Assembly (NCBI RefSeq): GCF_000701505.1
Contig: NZ_KL370786.1
Span: 62,001 to 126,000 of the forward strand
Origin: Dyadobacter crusticola DSM 16708
GTDB taxonomy: Bacteria > Bacteroidota > Bacteroidia > Cytophagales > Spirosomataceae
DNA: 64,000 bases
Direction: 5' to 3'
Of the stretch, positions 1 through 8,169 are shown in pieces; the first letter of the stretch is position 1; each line of letters begins with the position of its first letter. The position numbers were made by a program, and so were the translations under genes. Under the pieces are notes generated by a model. That model saw only the letters and a list, made by a program, of their open reading frames with translations, did no database searches and was not told the DNA's origin.

Positions 1-593
1 ATGCTGCCGCAGGTGACCTGATGCTGGACGATGGGCAGCTGCGCCTTGGAGGGAAATCCGGGAAAAAGGTGACGATCAAGGATCTTTTTAAACAAAATAA
101 CATCAGCAAAATAGAGGCAACACAGGAGTCCAAACCTGATGATAACCGGACTAAATATTCGATGTACGCCTTTTCAATGCACTTTGCGGAGGTTCATGTG
201 CATCCGTTTACAGGGCAGGTCAGGGTTAAGAAAATTGTTTGCTGCGCAGATGCAGGTACGATCGTTAGTCCAAAGACTGCTGCCAGTCAGATGATCGGCG
301 GCGCAACAGGCGGGATCGGAATGGCGCTGACGGAGGATGCGGTGATGGACCATCGTTTCGGTCGTTATGTGACCAAAGATTTTGCAGATTACCACGTACC
401 GGTACATGCCGACGTGCCCGATATCGACGTATATTTTGTTAATAAACCCGATCTGCTGGCTGATTCGGTCGGCAGTAAGGGACTTGGGGAAATCGCGATC
501 ATCGGTGTCGCGCCTGCCATTGCGAATGCAGTTTTCAATGCAACCGGCAAGCGAATCCGTGAGCTGCCGATTACACCGGACAAATTGATCTGA
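1..593 (+). CDS. Xanthine dehydrogenase-family molybdopterin-binding subunit, C-terminal part
   Basis: This is the 3' end of a large gene cut by the window edge. The frame is open from base 3, so the ATG at 21 is internal. About 196 residues are visible. They match the C-terminal molybdopterin-binding region of the xanthine dehydrogenase / aldehyde oxidase family. Near the end lies the motif GSKGLGE followed by an AIANAV segment, where the Glu is the conserved catalytic base at the molybdenum site. The LPIT ending resembles the PaoC/YagR (aldehyde oxidoreductase) subgroup. Such subunits usually work with FAD and 2Fe-2S subunits, which would lie upstream outside the window. The substrate cannot be inferred. 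Confidence 0.85.
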   Translation, partial: AAAGDLMLDDGQLRLGGKSGKKVTIKDLFKQNNISKIEATQESKPDDNRTKYSMYAFSMHFAEVHVHPFTGQVRVKKIVCCADAGTIVSPKTAASQMIGGATGGIGMALTEDAVMDHRFGRYVTKDFADYHVPVHADVPDIDVYFVNKPDLLADSVGSKGLGEIAIIGVAPAIANAVFNATGKRIRELPITPDKLI

Positions 594-594
594 A

Positions 595-636
595 AACCAA
601 GAAGAGACGGGCAGCGATACCCGTCTCTTCTTGGTT
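595..636. terminator. Perfect 17-bp stem hairpin between convergent genes
   Basis: Bases 595-611 and 620-636 are exact reverse complements around an 8-base loop. The hairpin starts one base after the molybdopterin subunit's stop codon and ends 20 bases before the stop of the facing SDR gene, so it probably serves as a bidirectional terminator. The T-run is short on both sides. Confidence 0.75.
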
Positions 637-656
637 AATACAAAATGAATGCAGCT

Positions 657-1457
657 TTATTCATCATCACCTTTTACGGGCTCCATCATTTTGTGCATGG
701 TAACCGCAACAGCTGTGTCAGGCATAATGTGGCTTGACGCCACCATTGCTTTGTTCTTGAAACCTGACACGATTTTGTCATCACCGGCCATAAGCGCCTT
801 GTAGCCATCTTTTGCAACTTCGGCAGGATTAGCCAGTGAACCTTCTTTGACCATCCGTGCATCTTCCTGGTTTGCTTTGCGGAAGAAATCAGTATCGGTA
901 ACCCCGGGAAGTAATGCGGTAATGGTCACATTCGTGTCTTTCACCTCGTACCGAACAGCTTCTGTGAAAGAGGTGACAAATGCCTTGGTAGCATGGTAAA
1001 CTGCCTGCAATGGACCGGGCATTTCACCTCCAATAGAGGATACATTCAGGATCTTCCCTTCGTTACGGGCCACCATTTCTTTCAAAAAGCATTTCGTTAA
1101 TGCCACGTATGCGCCGATATTCAGCTGGATAATGTCCAGCTCACGGTTGATGTCTGTTTCAATAAATTCCCCGTACTGACCCTGACCTGCATCATTTACT
1201 AGTGCATTGACAGTAATTCCCCGGCGTTTAACTTCCTCATAAACCTCAAAAGGCGCATCTCTTCTGAACAGGTCGGCGGTGATCGGAACCACATCCACCC
1301 CATATTGCTGGCTTAATTGCGATGCTGCATTTTGCAGTTCATCCTGGTTGCGTGCAACAATTACCAGGTTGAAGTTATCCTGGGCGAACAGTTTGGCTAG
1401 TTCGAGCCCGATCCCGCTCGTAGCTCCGGTGATCAGGGCATATGGTTTGTCTGACAT
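657..1457 (-). CDS. SDR-family NAD(P)-dependent oxidoreductase
   Basis: A 266-residue classical short-chain dehydrogenase. The nucleotide-binding motif TGATSGIG is at residues 10-17, an NDAG variant of the NNAG motif is at 88-91, and the catalytic Ser (140/141), Tyr154 and Lys158 are present. Length is normal for the family. It is a soluble Rossmann-fold enzyme that reduces or oxidises a hydroxyl/carbonyl group; the substrate is unknown. It is monocistronic, convergent with the molybdopterin subunit and divergent from a small secreted protein. Confidence 0.9.
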   Translation of the reverse strand: MSDKPYALITGATSGIGLELAKLFAQDNFNLVIVARNQDELQNAASQLSQQYGVDVVPITADLFRRDAPFEVYEEVKRRGITVNALVNDAGQGQYGEFIETDINRELDIIQLNIGAYVALTKCFLKEMVARNEGKILNVSSIGGEMPGPLQAVYHATKAFVTSFTEAVRYEVKDTNVTITALLPGVTDTDFFRKANQEDARMVKEGSLANPAEVAKDGYKALMAGDDKIVSGFKNKAMVASSHIMPDTAVAVTMHKMMEPVKGDDE

Positions 1458-1577
1458 AGTTGTTGATGATTAGTAATGACTATTTTGCCCCGCTTTATTA
1501 AAACCTTGCCAGGGGTGACATCATACAATAAACAATGTACGTTGCGTTAGTAAGTGACTGCTACCAACTTCTGAAAA

Positions 1578-1886
1578 ATGAAGATCATATTGCTGCTGCT
1601 CTTAATTAGTACAACTGTACTCGCGCAAGAGCGTGCTCAGATCGATGTCCGATCCGTGACACTCCATAGTCCGGCGAGGCAATCGGCCGGCGTGCTGCTG
1701 GGCGCGAGTATGAGTGATTGTACAGAAGCTGTGGGCCCGCCCAACCGCATTTCCGACTATTACTCAGAAATTGAGGAGGATACCATGAAGGTTTTTCATT
1801 ACGGAGAAAACCAGTTGTACTTCCTCCACGATAAGCTGGAAAGCTGGTCGGCTCTTCTCGATTTCAGTTATGGATTGAGGCAATGA
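1578..1886 (+). CDS. Small secreted protein, BamE/SmpA-like fold possible
   Basis: A 102-residue protein with a clear signal peptide (hydrophobic residues 4-15, cleavage likely after the Ala of VLAQ). The rest has a Gly-Ala-Ser-Met turn, a G-P-P motif, then YGENQLYFLHDKLESW. This order (short helix, GxP, beta-strand, aromatic strand) resembles the small BamE/SmpA-type fold of periplasmic proteins, but that is only a pattern impression. It ends 14 bases before the stop of the convergent MFS gene. Function unknown. Confidence 0.6.
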   Translation: MKIILLLLLISTTVLAQERAQIDVRSVTLHSPARQSAGVLLGASMSDCTEAVGPPNRISDYYSEIEEDTMKVFHYGENQLYFLHDKLESWSALLDFSYGLRQ

Positions 1887-1900
1887 TCTGGTCAATGTTA

Positions 1901-3160
1901 TCAAACCTGCGGGATCTCTTCGAGTACCTTGCTGGAAACAGGCACAGGTTCGCTCGCGCGGCGCCTTTTCAGATAGCGCACGTGCATGATACCGATAAGC
2001 AATGCAAGAATCCCCTGTACAAATACCGTAGCCTGCACACCGATATGCTGAGAAATGTAGCTTACCAGCAAGCTCCCGATCGGCATTCCGCCCGAGTAGG
2101 CCATCACGAAAATGCTGATAACCCGTCCCCGCATGGTCGGCGCAACCAGTGTCTGTATGAGCGTGTTGCTGATCGTCGTTTGCGACATCATTCCGAATGC
2201 GCCGATTGCGACAAAGGCGAGCGCCAATGGATAAAGGGTAGTGTAAGAAAATAACATAAGTCCCGCAGCAAAAACAAATGTGTTGATCGCCAGTATCCTG
2301 CTGAGGTTGGTTCCCGGTTTCAGGGTAGCGAGAAAAATGGCGCCGATCAATGCGCCGCATCCTATCGCACTGTCCAGCAGACCGAATGTGGATGCTGTTC
2401 CCCGGAAAATATCTTTGGCATAAATCGGCATCAGACTGGTAAATGGCAGCAGCAGCAAGCTTACCAGCGCCAGCATCGTGATAATGTAACGGATTTCGGG
2501 TGTTTGCCGGATGTAAGTTAACCCTTCTGCAAGTTCGCCGAGAATGTTTTTGGTGTGCTTGACTGCCTCAAACCTGGGCAGTTTGATCAGCAGCAACGAG
2601 CTGATTACCGCAATAAAACTCGTGGTATTGGCCGCAAAGCAAGCCACTTCCCCAAAACGCTCGATAGCAATACCTGCAATCGCCGGTCCGATGAGTTTCG
2701 ATAAGTTCACCATCGACGAATTCAGGGCGAGTGCATTAGGCAGGTTCTTCTTGTCATCGACCAGCTCATATACCAGCGACTGCCGCGCCGGCACGTCAAA
2801 TGCATTGATCAGCCCGAGAAACACGCTCAGGGAGATGATCTCCCAAACAGCGTAATTGTCAAAGAAGACGACCAGCGTCAGCGCAAGTGCCTGGACCATT
2901 GACAGAATCTGCGTGATTAGCAGCACCTTGTACCTGTTGTAACGGTCTGAAACCACTCCGCCCAGCGGGGTAAGTATTGCGGATGGAAAAAGCGTCGCGA
3001 AAATGCTGACGCCCAGCATGAACTTGGAATGTGTCAGCGAGTATATTACCCAGCTCACTGCGGTTTTCTGCATCCACGTACCTAAAAGAGAAATGGTTTG
3101 TCCGACAAAGAACAGCTTGTAATTCCGGCTCTTGAAAGCGCTTAACGCGACTATGTTCAT
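1901..3160 (-). CDS. MFS transporter, EntS-like exporter
   Basis: A 419-residue inner-membrane transporter with about twelve hydrophobic segments. The N-terminal stretch SRNYKLFFVGQTISLLGTW and the later PARQSLVYELV match the MFS subgroup of the enterobactin exporter EntS and related drug/siderophore exporters. I chose the ATG at 3160, where the protein begins MNIVALSAFKSRNY. The frame stays open to 3265, but the added 35 residues are polar and basic and unlike the family. Proton-driven efflux of a small molecule is likely; the substrate is unknown. Confidence 0.87.
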   Translation of the reverse strand: MNIVALSAFKSRNYKLFFVGQTISLLGTWMQKTAVSWVIYSLTHSKFMLGVSIFATLFPSAILTPLGGVVSDRYNRYKVLLITQILSMVQALALTLVVFFDNYAVWEIISLSVFLGLINAFDVPARQSLVYELVDDKKNLPNALALNSSMVNLSKLIGPAIAGIAIERFGEVACFAANTTSFIAVISSLLLIKLPRFEAVKHTKNILGELAEGLTYIRQTPEIRYIITMLALVSLLLLPFTSLMPIYAKDIFRGTASTFGLLDSAIGCGALIGAIFLATLKPGTNLSRILAINTFVFAAGLMLFSYTTLYPLALAFVAIGAFGMMSQTTISNTLIQTLVAPTMRGRVISIFVMAYSGGMPIGSLLVSYISQHIGVQATVFVQGILALLIGIMHVRYLKRRRASEPVPVSSKVLEEIPQV

Positions 3161-3347
3161 GAAGTTTGCTGATGTATTGACCCTTCCGCTACCCCGGCGC
3201 GGACTGCGCCTTAACCAGACAAAATCCGTTCCTACCGAAAGCTTAACATCAATCCCGGTGCACAAAACAGCAGGAATGGAATGGCATGAATATTTAACTT
3301 GTGATTATTTCAATTCAATGACCATCAACAAACTTTAAGATACAGCT

Positions 3348-3872
3348 ATGTTCGACGAACTATTTAACATGATCCAGCAAAGCGGCCAGCAGGCTGTTGT
3401 CAATAACAACCAGGTTCCCAACGAACACAATGAGGATGTGCTGCGCGAGGCACACACTGCCGTGGTTAATGGACTGGGTAACATGCAGGCTCCTGATCAG
3501 GTAAATGGGCTTGTCAATTCGGTACAAAGCGGCTCGGCTCAAAGTAACCCGGCAGTACAGCAGATCTCCAACAACTTCATGGGCAGCATCATGCAGAAGT
3601 TCGGCATCGATGCAGGCACTGCATCTTCCATTGCAGCAGCAATCATTCCGATCGTGATCAGTAAAGTGGTTGCAGGGAAAAGTGCGCAGGGCGGCGCCGG
3701 CGGATTTGACCTTGGCGGCTTGTTGGGCGGCTTAACCGGCGGGACTTCTTCGGGCAGCACCCAAGCCGGCGGCCTCGGCGGAAAGATCAGCAGCATTGGC
3801 AGCAAGTTCGGGCTTGATAAGGACAGGGACGGCGATGTTGATTTAAATGACCTGACTAAAATGTTTAAGTAA
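3348..3872 (+). CDS. DUF937-like protein with a C-terminal Asp-rich loop
   Basis: A 174-residue cytoplasmic-looking protein without a signal peptide. Residues 1-110 are helical with a long Asn/Gln/Ser-containing first part, as in DUF937 (YidB-like) proteins. A Gly-rich linker (roughly residues 115-150) contains repeated LGG and GG units. The C-terminus holds DKDRDGDVDLNDL, an EF-hand or dockerin-type calcium loop with Asp at alternate positions. YidB-type proteins are of unknown role; the Ca2+ loop is my reading of the residues. Confidence 0.65.
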   Translation: MFDELFNMIQQSGQQAVVNNNQVPNEHNEDVLREAHTAVVNGLGNMQAPDQVNGLVNSVQSGSAQSNPAVQQISNNFMGSIMQKFGIDAGTASSIAAAIIPIVISKVVAGKSAQGGAGGFDLGGLLGGLTGGTSSGSTQAGGLGGKISSIGSKFGLDKDRDGDVDLNDLTKMFK

Positions 3873-3881
3873 ATCGGTCAG

Positions 3882-3941
3882 TTTCAGGAGTCGCCGGGCC
3901 CGGTAAGTATCCTTACTTATACTAGGATCTGACTCCTGAAA
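3882..3941. terminator. Inverted repeat at the convergent 3' ends
   Basis: An 11-bp perfect inverted repeat (3882-3892 against 3931-3941) encloses a second shorter repeat built from TAAGTA and TACTTA (3904-3919). It covers the end of the hxlR-like gene and the spacer to the DUF937-like gene. It probably terminates transcription from both sides. The inner repeat resembles the half-site of the operator at 4273-4306, so a regulatory role is also possible. Confidence 0.4.
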
Positions 3942-4255
3942 TGCTTTCCCCAATTCCGCAGCTCATTCAGCAGGTCTTTGAGAGACATACCGAGCGGCGT
4001 TAATGCGTACTCGACAGCAACCGGCATGCTATCATAAAGCGTGCGGGTAATCAGCTTATTTTCTTCCAGAGCCTTCAATTCCTGTGACAGCATTTTTGGT
4101 GAAATATCCGGGATATCCCTGTGTATTTCACCAAACCGTTTGCTCCCGTAAGTCAGAGAAATGACAATCGGAATTCTCCATTTACCCTGAATCACCTCCA
4201 TGGCGTCTCTGGCTGCTTTCAGCTCATACTGGCAAGTTGGTTCTGTACTTTTCAT
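3917..4255 (-). CDS. HxlR-family winged-helix transcriptional regulator
   Basis: A 112-residue single-domain regulator. The opening C-x-Y-E-L followed by QGKWRIPIVISL and the SPKMLSQELKALEENKLI recognition region are the HxlR signature. A single Cys at position 8 occupies the conserved N-terminal cysteine site that senses electrophiles or oxidants in HxlR relatives such as YodB and HypR. It is divergent from a secreted alpha/beta hydrolase, and a 34-bp palindrome sits 18 bases upstream of its start. This suggests it represses itself and the hydrolase, with release by a reactive compound (inference). Confidence 0.9.
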   Translation of the reverse strand: MKSTEPTCQYELKAARDAMEVIQGKWRIPIVISLTYGSKRFGEIHRDIPDISPKMLSQELKALEENKLITRTLYDSMPVAVEYALTPLGMSLKDLLNELRNWGKHFRSQILV

Positions 4256-4272
4256 CTCAATATCTGGTTACA

Positions 4273-4306
4273 GTTACCTGCCGGTAAGTACTTACCAGCA
4301 GGTAAC
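4273..4306. promoter_or_regulatory. 34-bp palindromic operator, probably for the HxlR-like regulator
   Basis: An almost perfect palindrome centred between 4289 and 4290, with only one mismatched pair (4282/4297). Its core is GGTAAGTACTTACC. It lies in the divergent spacer between hxlR and the hydrolase gene. A further half-site, GGTAAGTG, occurs at 4318-4325, between the possible promoter elements of the hydrolase. Confidence 0.7.
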
Positions 4307-4333
4307 AACTATCTTTTGGTAAGTGAATGTAGA

Positions 4334-4341
4334 TAGATTTG
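4334..4341 (+). promoter_or_regulatory. Bacteroidota -7 element TAGATTTG
   Basis: An exact TAnnTTTG match 31 bases upstream of the hydrolase start codon. A TTTTG lies at 4314-4318, giving a spacer of 15 rather than the usual about 19 bases. The operator palindrome ends 27 bases upstream, so repressor binding would block this promoter. Confidence 0.5.
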
Positions 4342-4372
4342 CTTCATTATCTAACAAAACAGTAAGTAAATC

Positions 4373-5128
4373 ATGAAGCAAGCTATTGTCATTTTCGCCA
4401 TGTTCATTGCTGCCAACAGTTTCGGGCAGAGCCGCAAACCCCGTACCTTTTTGCTGGTACACGGCGCCTGGTCCGGCGGTTGGGATTATGCGGCGGTTGA
4501 TTCCAGTCTGCGCGCAAAGGGTGATATCGTATATCGCCCTACATTAACCGGCCTGGGAGAGCGGGTCCATTTGTCCAATGCAAACATCAATCTCGCTACT
4601 TTCGTCACAGATATCGTCAATGTGATCCGCTACGAAAATCTGCACGACGTCATTCTGGTGGGACACAGCTTTGGCGGGATGGTCATTTCAGGAGTGGCGG
4701 AAATTGTGCCCGAGCGGATCAGTCAGCTGATCTACCTGGATGCAATGGTACCCGATGACGGTCAGAGTGCAAAAGACGTGTGCGGGCCGCTTTGGGATTC
4801 GATGATGGTGCCTTTTGTAAAAGACAGCCTTGTTCTTTACCCGTTTGGCCAGGCAAGCGCGCAGGTGCCGGGCGATGTTCCGCAGCCGCTTAAAACTTAC
4901 ACCGAACCAGTGCGCATTACCAATCCGCTGGCAGCCAAGATCCCCGCCGCATTTATTGTAATGACAAAAAACGGTAAAAGCAGCGAACTGAATGATCCAA
5001 TGGGCTTGAATAAGGCGCGTAAAAGAGGATGGAAGATTTTCAAGCTCGAAGGCGGCCATTATGCAATGCGTGAACAGCCCGAAAATTTGGTAAGAAAACT
5101 GCATGAAGTAATGGAAAGGGGAAAGTAG
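4373..5128 (+). CDS. Secreted alpha/beta hydrolase (plant methylesterase/EstC type)
   Basis: A 251-residue hydrolase with a signal peptide ending near residue 19. The oxyanion motif VHGAWSGGW begins at residue 29, the nucleophile elbow GHSFGG gives Ser99, and the catalytic His is in the late EGGHYAM motif. The HGAW start and the overall length fit the family containing plant methylesterases and bacterial EstC-like esterases. The adjacent HxlR gene and shared operator suggest expression in response to a toxic ester or reactive compound. Substrate not predictable. Confidence 0.85.
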   Translation: MKQAIVIFAMFIAANSFGQSRKPRTFLLVHGAWSGGWDYAAVDSSLRAKGDIVYRPTLTGLGERVHLSNANINLATFVTDIVNVIRYENLHDVILVGHSFGGMVISGVAEIVPERISQLIYLDAMVPDDGQSAKDVCGPLWDSMMVPFVKDSLVLYPFGQASAQVPGDVPQPLKTYTEPVRITNPLAAKIPAAFIVMTKNGKSSELNDPMGLNKARKRGWKIFKLEGGHYAMREQPENLVRKLHEVMERGK

Positions 5129-5212
5129 GAGCGTTTTACTTCCTGGCACTGGCATAGTTCTAATATCAGCAGTGGTATCACGACGCGGAACAGCCAGTGC
5201 CAAAAACAGCAA

Positions 5213-6490
5213 ATGCATCATCAAACCAACCCAAATGGCTTTTCCCCGGACACGGAAGCGCCTCTTTCACCAGAAGCCTTCCAGGTAGAAGTGCAAACCA
5301 CCGCTTTTTTACAAAATCATCTGTATACCATTGAAGAAAACCCTTTCCGGACTTTCTGGATGGCAGGATTTGAATGCAGTGATCAGCTGAATTCGTCAGG
5401 AGACCGGGTTGATCTGCTGGAAGTTACCGGACATCTGGATTTGGTGCGGGAGGATTACAACCGCGTTCGTTCGCTGGGGATCCAAACCGTGCGGGAAGGA
5501 ATCAGGTGGAGCGTGGTGGAATATCTGCCTTACCATTACAATTTTGACGCTGTCGCAGAGATGATGCTCGCAGCAGATGAAACCGGCATTCAACAGATCT
5601 GGGACATTTGTCATTTTGGCTATCCCGCTGATCTGAGCCCATTGCACCCGCATTTTACACCAAGGTTTGTAGCGCTTTGCGAAGCTTTCACTGTTTTTTA
5701 TACCAACCGATATCCGGACAAACCCTTGTTCGTGACCCCGGTTAATGAGGTAAGCTTTATTTGCTGGCTGGGAGGAGAAGTGGCTGGTACTGTGCCCTAT
5801 GCTGTCCGGAACGGTTGGGAAGTAAAGTATGCATTGATGCGGGCGTACATTGCAGCCGCGAAAGCAATGAAGCAGCTCAGTACGCTCGTCAGGATTGTAA
5901 CCACCGAGCCGCTGGCGAATGTGGTACCCGGCATTGATCCGACTGAGATGGAAATCGCCCGGGCGGCCATTGAAAATGAATACCAGTTTCAATCCGTGGA
6001 TATGCTTTGCGGGAGGATCTGTCCCGAACTCGGCGGTAGTGAAGACCTGGTGGATGTGCTGGGTTTCAATTACTACTATAATAATCAATGGGTAGCCGAC
6101 GATCATACATACCTCGGTTGGAATGATGCAGTTCCCGACCCCAGGTGGCGCCGGTTGGCCGATCTGCTTGAACCTGTGTACCAGCGCTACAACAAGCCCA
6201 TACTGCTTTCAGAAACCAGTCACCCCAAAGAAGACAGGCCGATCTGGATTGAGATGATAGCAAACGAATGCGCCGAGCTGATCAGTCGCGGCGTTCCTTT
6301 ACTGGGTGTTTGCCTGTACCCGATCATCGACCGCCCTGATTGGGATAACCTGGATATCTGGCATCATGCGGGCATCTGGGATACGGATTTTGAGAGTAAG
6401 CACAGCCGCATTTTGCACGAGCCGTCGGAACGGGCGCTCCTTGCAGCGCAGCAGATTGTTGCCGAAAGCAGGAAAATAGCGCGGGCATAA
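5213..6490 (+). CDS. GH1-like (clan A) glycoside hydrolase
   Basis: A 425-residue TIM-barrel protein without a signal peptide. The motif TPVNE ends at Glu179 and resembles the acid/base TxNE motif of GH1. LLSETSHP contains Glu334, matching the nucleophile position at the end of strand 7. An NYYYNN segment at 286-291 is also typical of the GH1 fold. It would be a retaining beta-glycosidase of the cytoplasm. Sequence is divergent from classical beta-glucosidases, so family and substrate are uncertain. It sits 64 bases upstream of a cytoplasmic alpha-amylase, suggesting a shared operon for internal glucan or oligosaccharide turnover. Confidence 0.7.
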   Translation: MHHQTNPNGFSPDTEAPLSPEAFQVEVQTTAFLQNHLYTIEENPFRTFWMAGFECSDQLNSSGDRVDLLEVTGHLDLVREDYNRVRSLGIQTVREGIRWSVVEYLPYHYNFDAVAEMMLAADETGIQQIWDICHFGYPADLSPLHPHFTPRFVALCEAFTVFYTNRYPDKPLFVTPVNEVSFICWLGGEVAGTVPYAVRNGWEVKYALMRAYIAAAKAMKQLSTLVRIVTTEPLANVVPGIDPTEMEIARAAIENEYQFQSVDMLCGRICPELGGSEDLVDVLGFNYYYNNQWVADDHTYLGWNDAVPDPRWRRLADLLEPVYQRYNKPILLSETSHPKEDRPIWIEMIANECAELISRGVPLLGVCLYPIIDRPDWDNLDIWHHAGIWDTDFESKHSRILHEPSERALLAAQQIVAESRKIARA

Positions 6491-6554
6491 TAATTGGATT
6501 ACAGCAGCGTAAGGCGCATTGCGCCCCACTATCTATCTAAAACCAGACTAATAC

Positions 6555-8045
6555 ATGAACAATTACACAATGCTGCAATTCTTTGAATGGTACTATCCCG
6601 CGGACGGAAGTCTGTGGAACCACTTTGCAGCAGAAGCCGAGCGTCTTAATTCAATGGGTTTTGACGCTGTGTGGCTGCCTCCGGCACACAAAGGAATGGA
6701 AGGCGGCAAATCCTCCGGTTATGATTCTTACGATCTATACGATCTCGGCGAATTTGATCAGAAAGGCTCCGTGCGGACCAAATACGGAACAAAAGAAGAG
6801 CTGATTGCAGCTATTAAGAGAGCCCAGGAAGTGGGGTTAAACGTATATTCTGACATTGTGCTCAACCACATGGGCGGGGCCGACGAGAAAGAAACAGTGA
6901 CTGTTCGGGAGGTTACGCCTGAAAACCGGAATGAGTTTGTAAGCGAGCCGAAACAGATTGAAGCTTATACCAGGTTTACCTTTCCGGGCAGGGCTGGCAA
7001 ATACTCCGATTTTATATGGGATTACCAGTGTTTTTCAGGGGTTGATTATAATGCGACGACGGAGGAAACCGCCATTTACAGCATTCAGAATGAATACGGC
7101 CACGGCTGGCAGGATGTGCTGGATCTTGAAAACGGCAATTACGATTACCTGATGCTTTCTGACATTGATTTCAGGAACCCTCACGTACGTGAGGAGTTGA
7201 AGCGGTGGGGAGAATGGTATTATGAAACGGTGGGAATGGACGGATTTCGTCTGGATGCGATCAAGCACATGGACCCGCAGTTTTTTGTAGAATGGCTGGA
7301 CCACCTGCGCGGCAAATATAACCGAGAATTTTATACAGTAGGAGAGTACTGGGCGCCTTACGATCTGCCTTCAATGCATAATTATATCGAGTCAACAGGC
7401 GGAAGAATTTCGCTTTTTGATGCGCCACTACAAGCCAATTTTTTCCGGGCTTCCAAAGAAAGGGAGAATTTCGATCTGAGGTCGGTCTTTGAAGATACCC
7501 TCATCCAAACGCGCCCTGAACTGGCGGTAACGCTCGTTGAAAACCATGATACCCAGCCTTTGCAGTCGCTGGAACAAACCATCGAGCACTGGTTCCGGCC
7601 GCTCGCGTATGCATTGATCCTGCTCAGGGAATCGGGGTATCCGTGCGTGTTTTACACCGATTTATACGGGTCAACGTATAGCGATGAAGGGAATGATGGA
7701 CAGCAGCACGATATTACCCTCGAAAAACTGGAAGGTCTTGAAACGCTCTTGTATGTGCGCAGAAACATATCGTACGGCCAGCAGACCGACTATTTTGAAG
7801 CGCAGGATAGTATCGGCTGGGTTCGCGGCGGCGATGATGCGCATGAAAACTCAGGCTGTGCGGTAGTACTTTCCATTGGCGGCGACACTGCGCGAAATAT
7901 GGAAATAGGCGAAAAGCACGCAGGAAAGACCTTTGTCGACTATATGGGGCATTTTGATCACGAAATAACAATCCCGGAGAACGGCTGGGCTGAGTTTCCG
8001 GTCAAAGGCGGCTCGGTGTCGGTTTGGGCGTTGAAAATGCAGTAG
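6555..8045 (+). CDS. amyA: Cytoplasmic alpha-amylase, GH13
   Basis: A 496-residue protein lacking a signal peptide, almost the same length as the cytoplasmic AmyA of Escherichia coli (495 as recalled), which belongs to GH13 subfamily 5. All GH13 regions are present: DIVLNH at 100-105, GFRLDAIKH with nucleophile Asp234, TVGEYW with acid/base Glu264, and ENHDTQ with Asp332. It hydrolyses internal alpha-1,4 glucosidic bonds of glycogen or maltodextrins in the cell. It lies between a GH1-like hydrolase and a hydroxyacid dehydrogenase on the same strand. Confidence 0.92.
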   Translation: MNNYTMLQFFEWYYPADGSLWNHFAAEAERLNSMGFDAVWLPPAHKGMEGGKSSGYDSYDLYDLGEFDQKGSVRTKYGTKEELIAAIKRAQEVGLNVYSDIVLNHMGGADEKETVTVREVTPENRNEFVSEPKQIEAYTRFTFPGRAGKYSDFIWDYQCFSGVDYNATTEETAIYSIQNEYGHGWQDVLDLENGNYDYLMLSDIDFRNPHVREELKRWGEWYYETVGMDGFRLDAIKHMDPQFFVEWLDHLRGKYNREFYTVGEYWAPYDLPSMHNYIESTGGRISLFDAPLQANFFRASKERENFDLRSVFEDTLIQTRPELAVTLVENHDTQPLQSLEQTIEHWFRPLAYALILLRESGYPCVFYTDLYGSTYSDEGNDGQQHDITLEKLEGLETLLYVRRNISYGQQTDYFEAQDSIGWVRGGDDAHENSGCAVVLSIGGDTARNMEIGEKHAGKTFVDYMGHFDHEITIPENGWAEFPVKGGSVSVWALKMQ

Positions 8046-8169
8046 GGAAGTAATGCGTGCCGGCAAGCCAGTGATGTGTTATGGCACGGTATTTAGACCT
8101 TCCAGCCACATATTCATTCATCCGCAAAAAGACCGGCAATCTCGCCGGCAGGTTAAAAAACCAAATCAC

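Noticed and set aside
1764..2360. Long ORFs antisense to or out of frame with the MFS and secreted-protein genes
   Set aside because: They mirror strong coding frames and show His/Arg/Cys-rich shadow composition.
3160..3265. N-terminal extension of the MFS gene
   Set aside because: The added residues are polar and basic and do not match the start of this transporter family.
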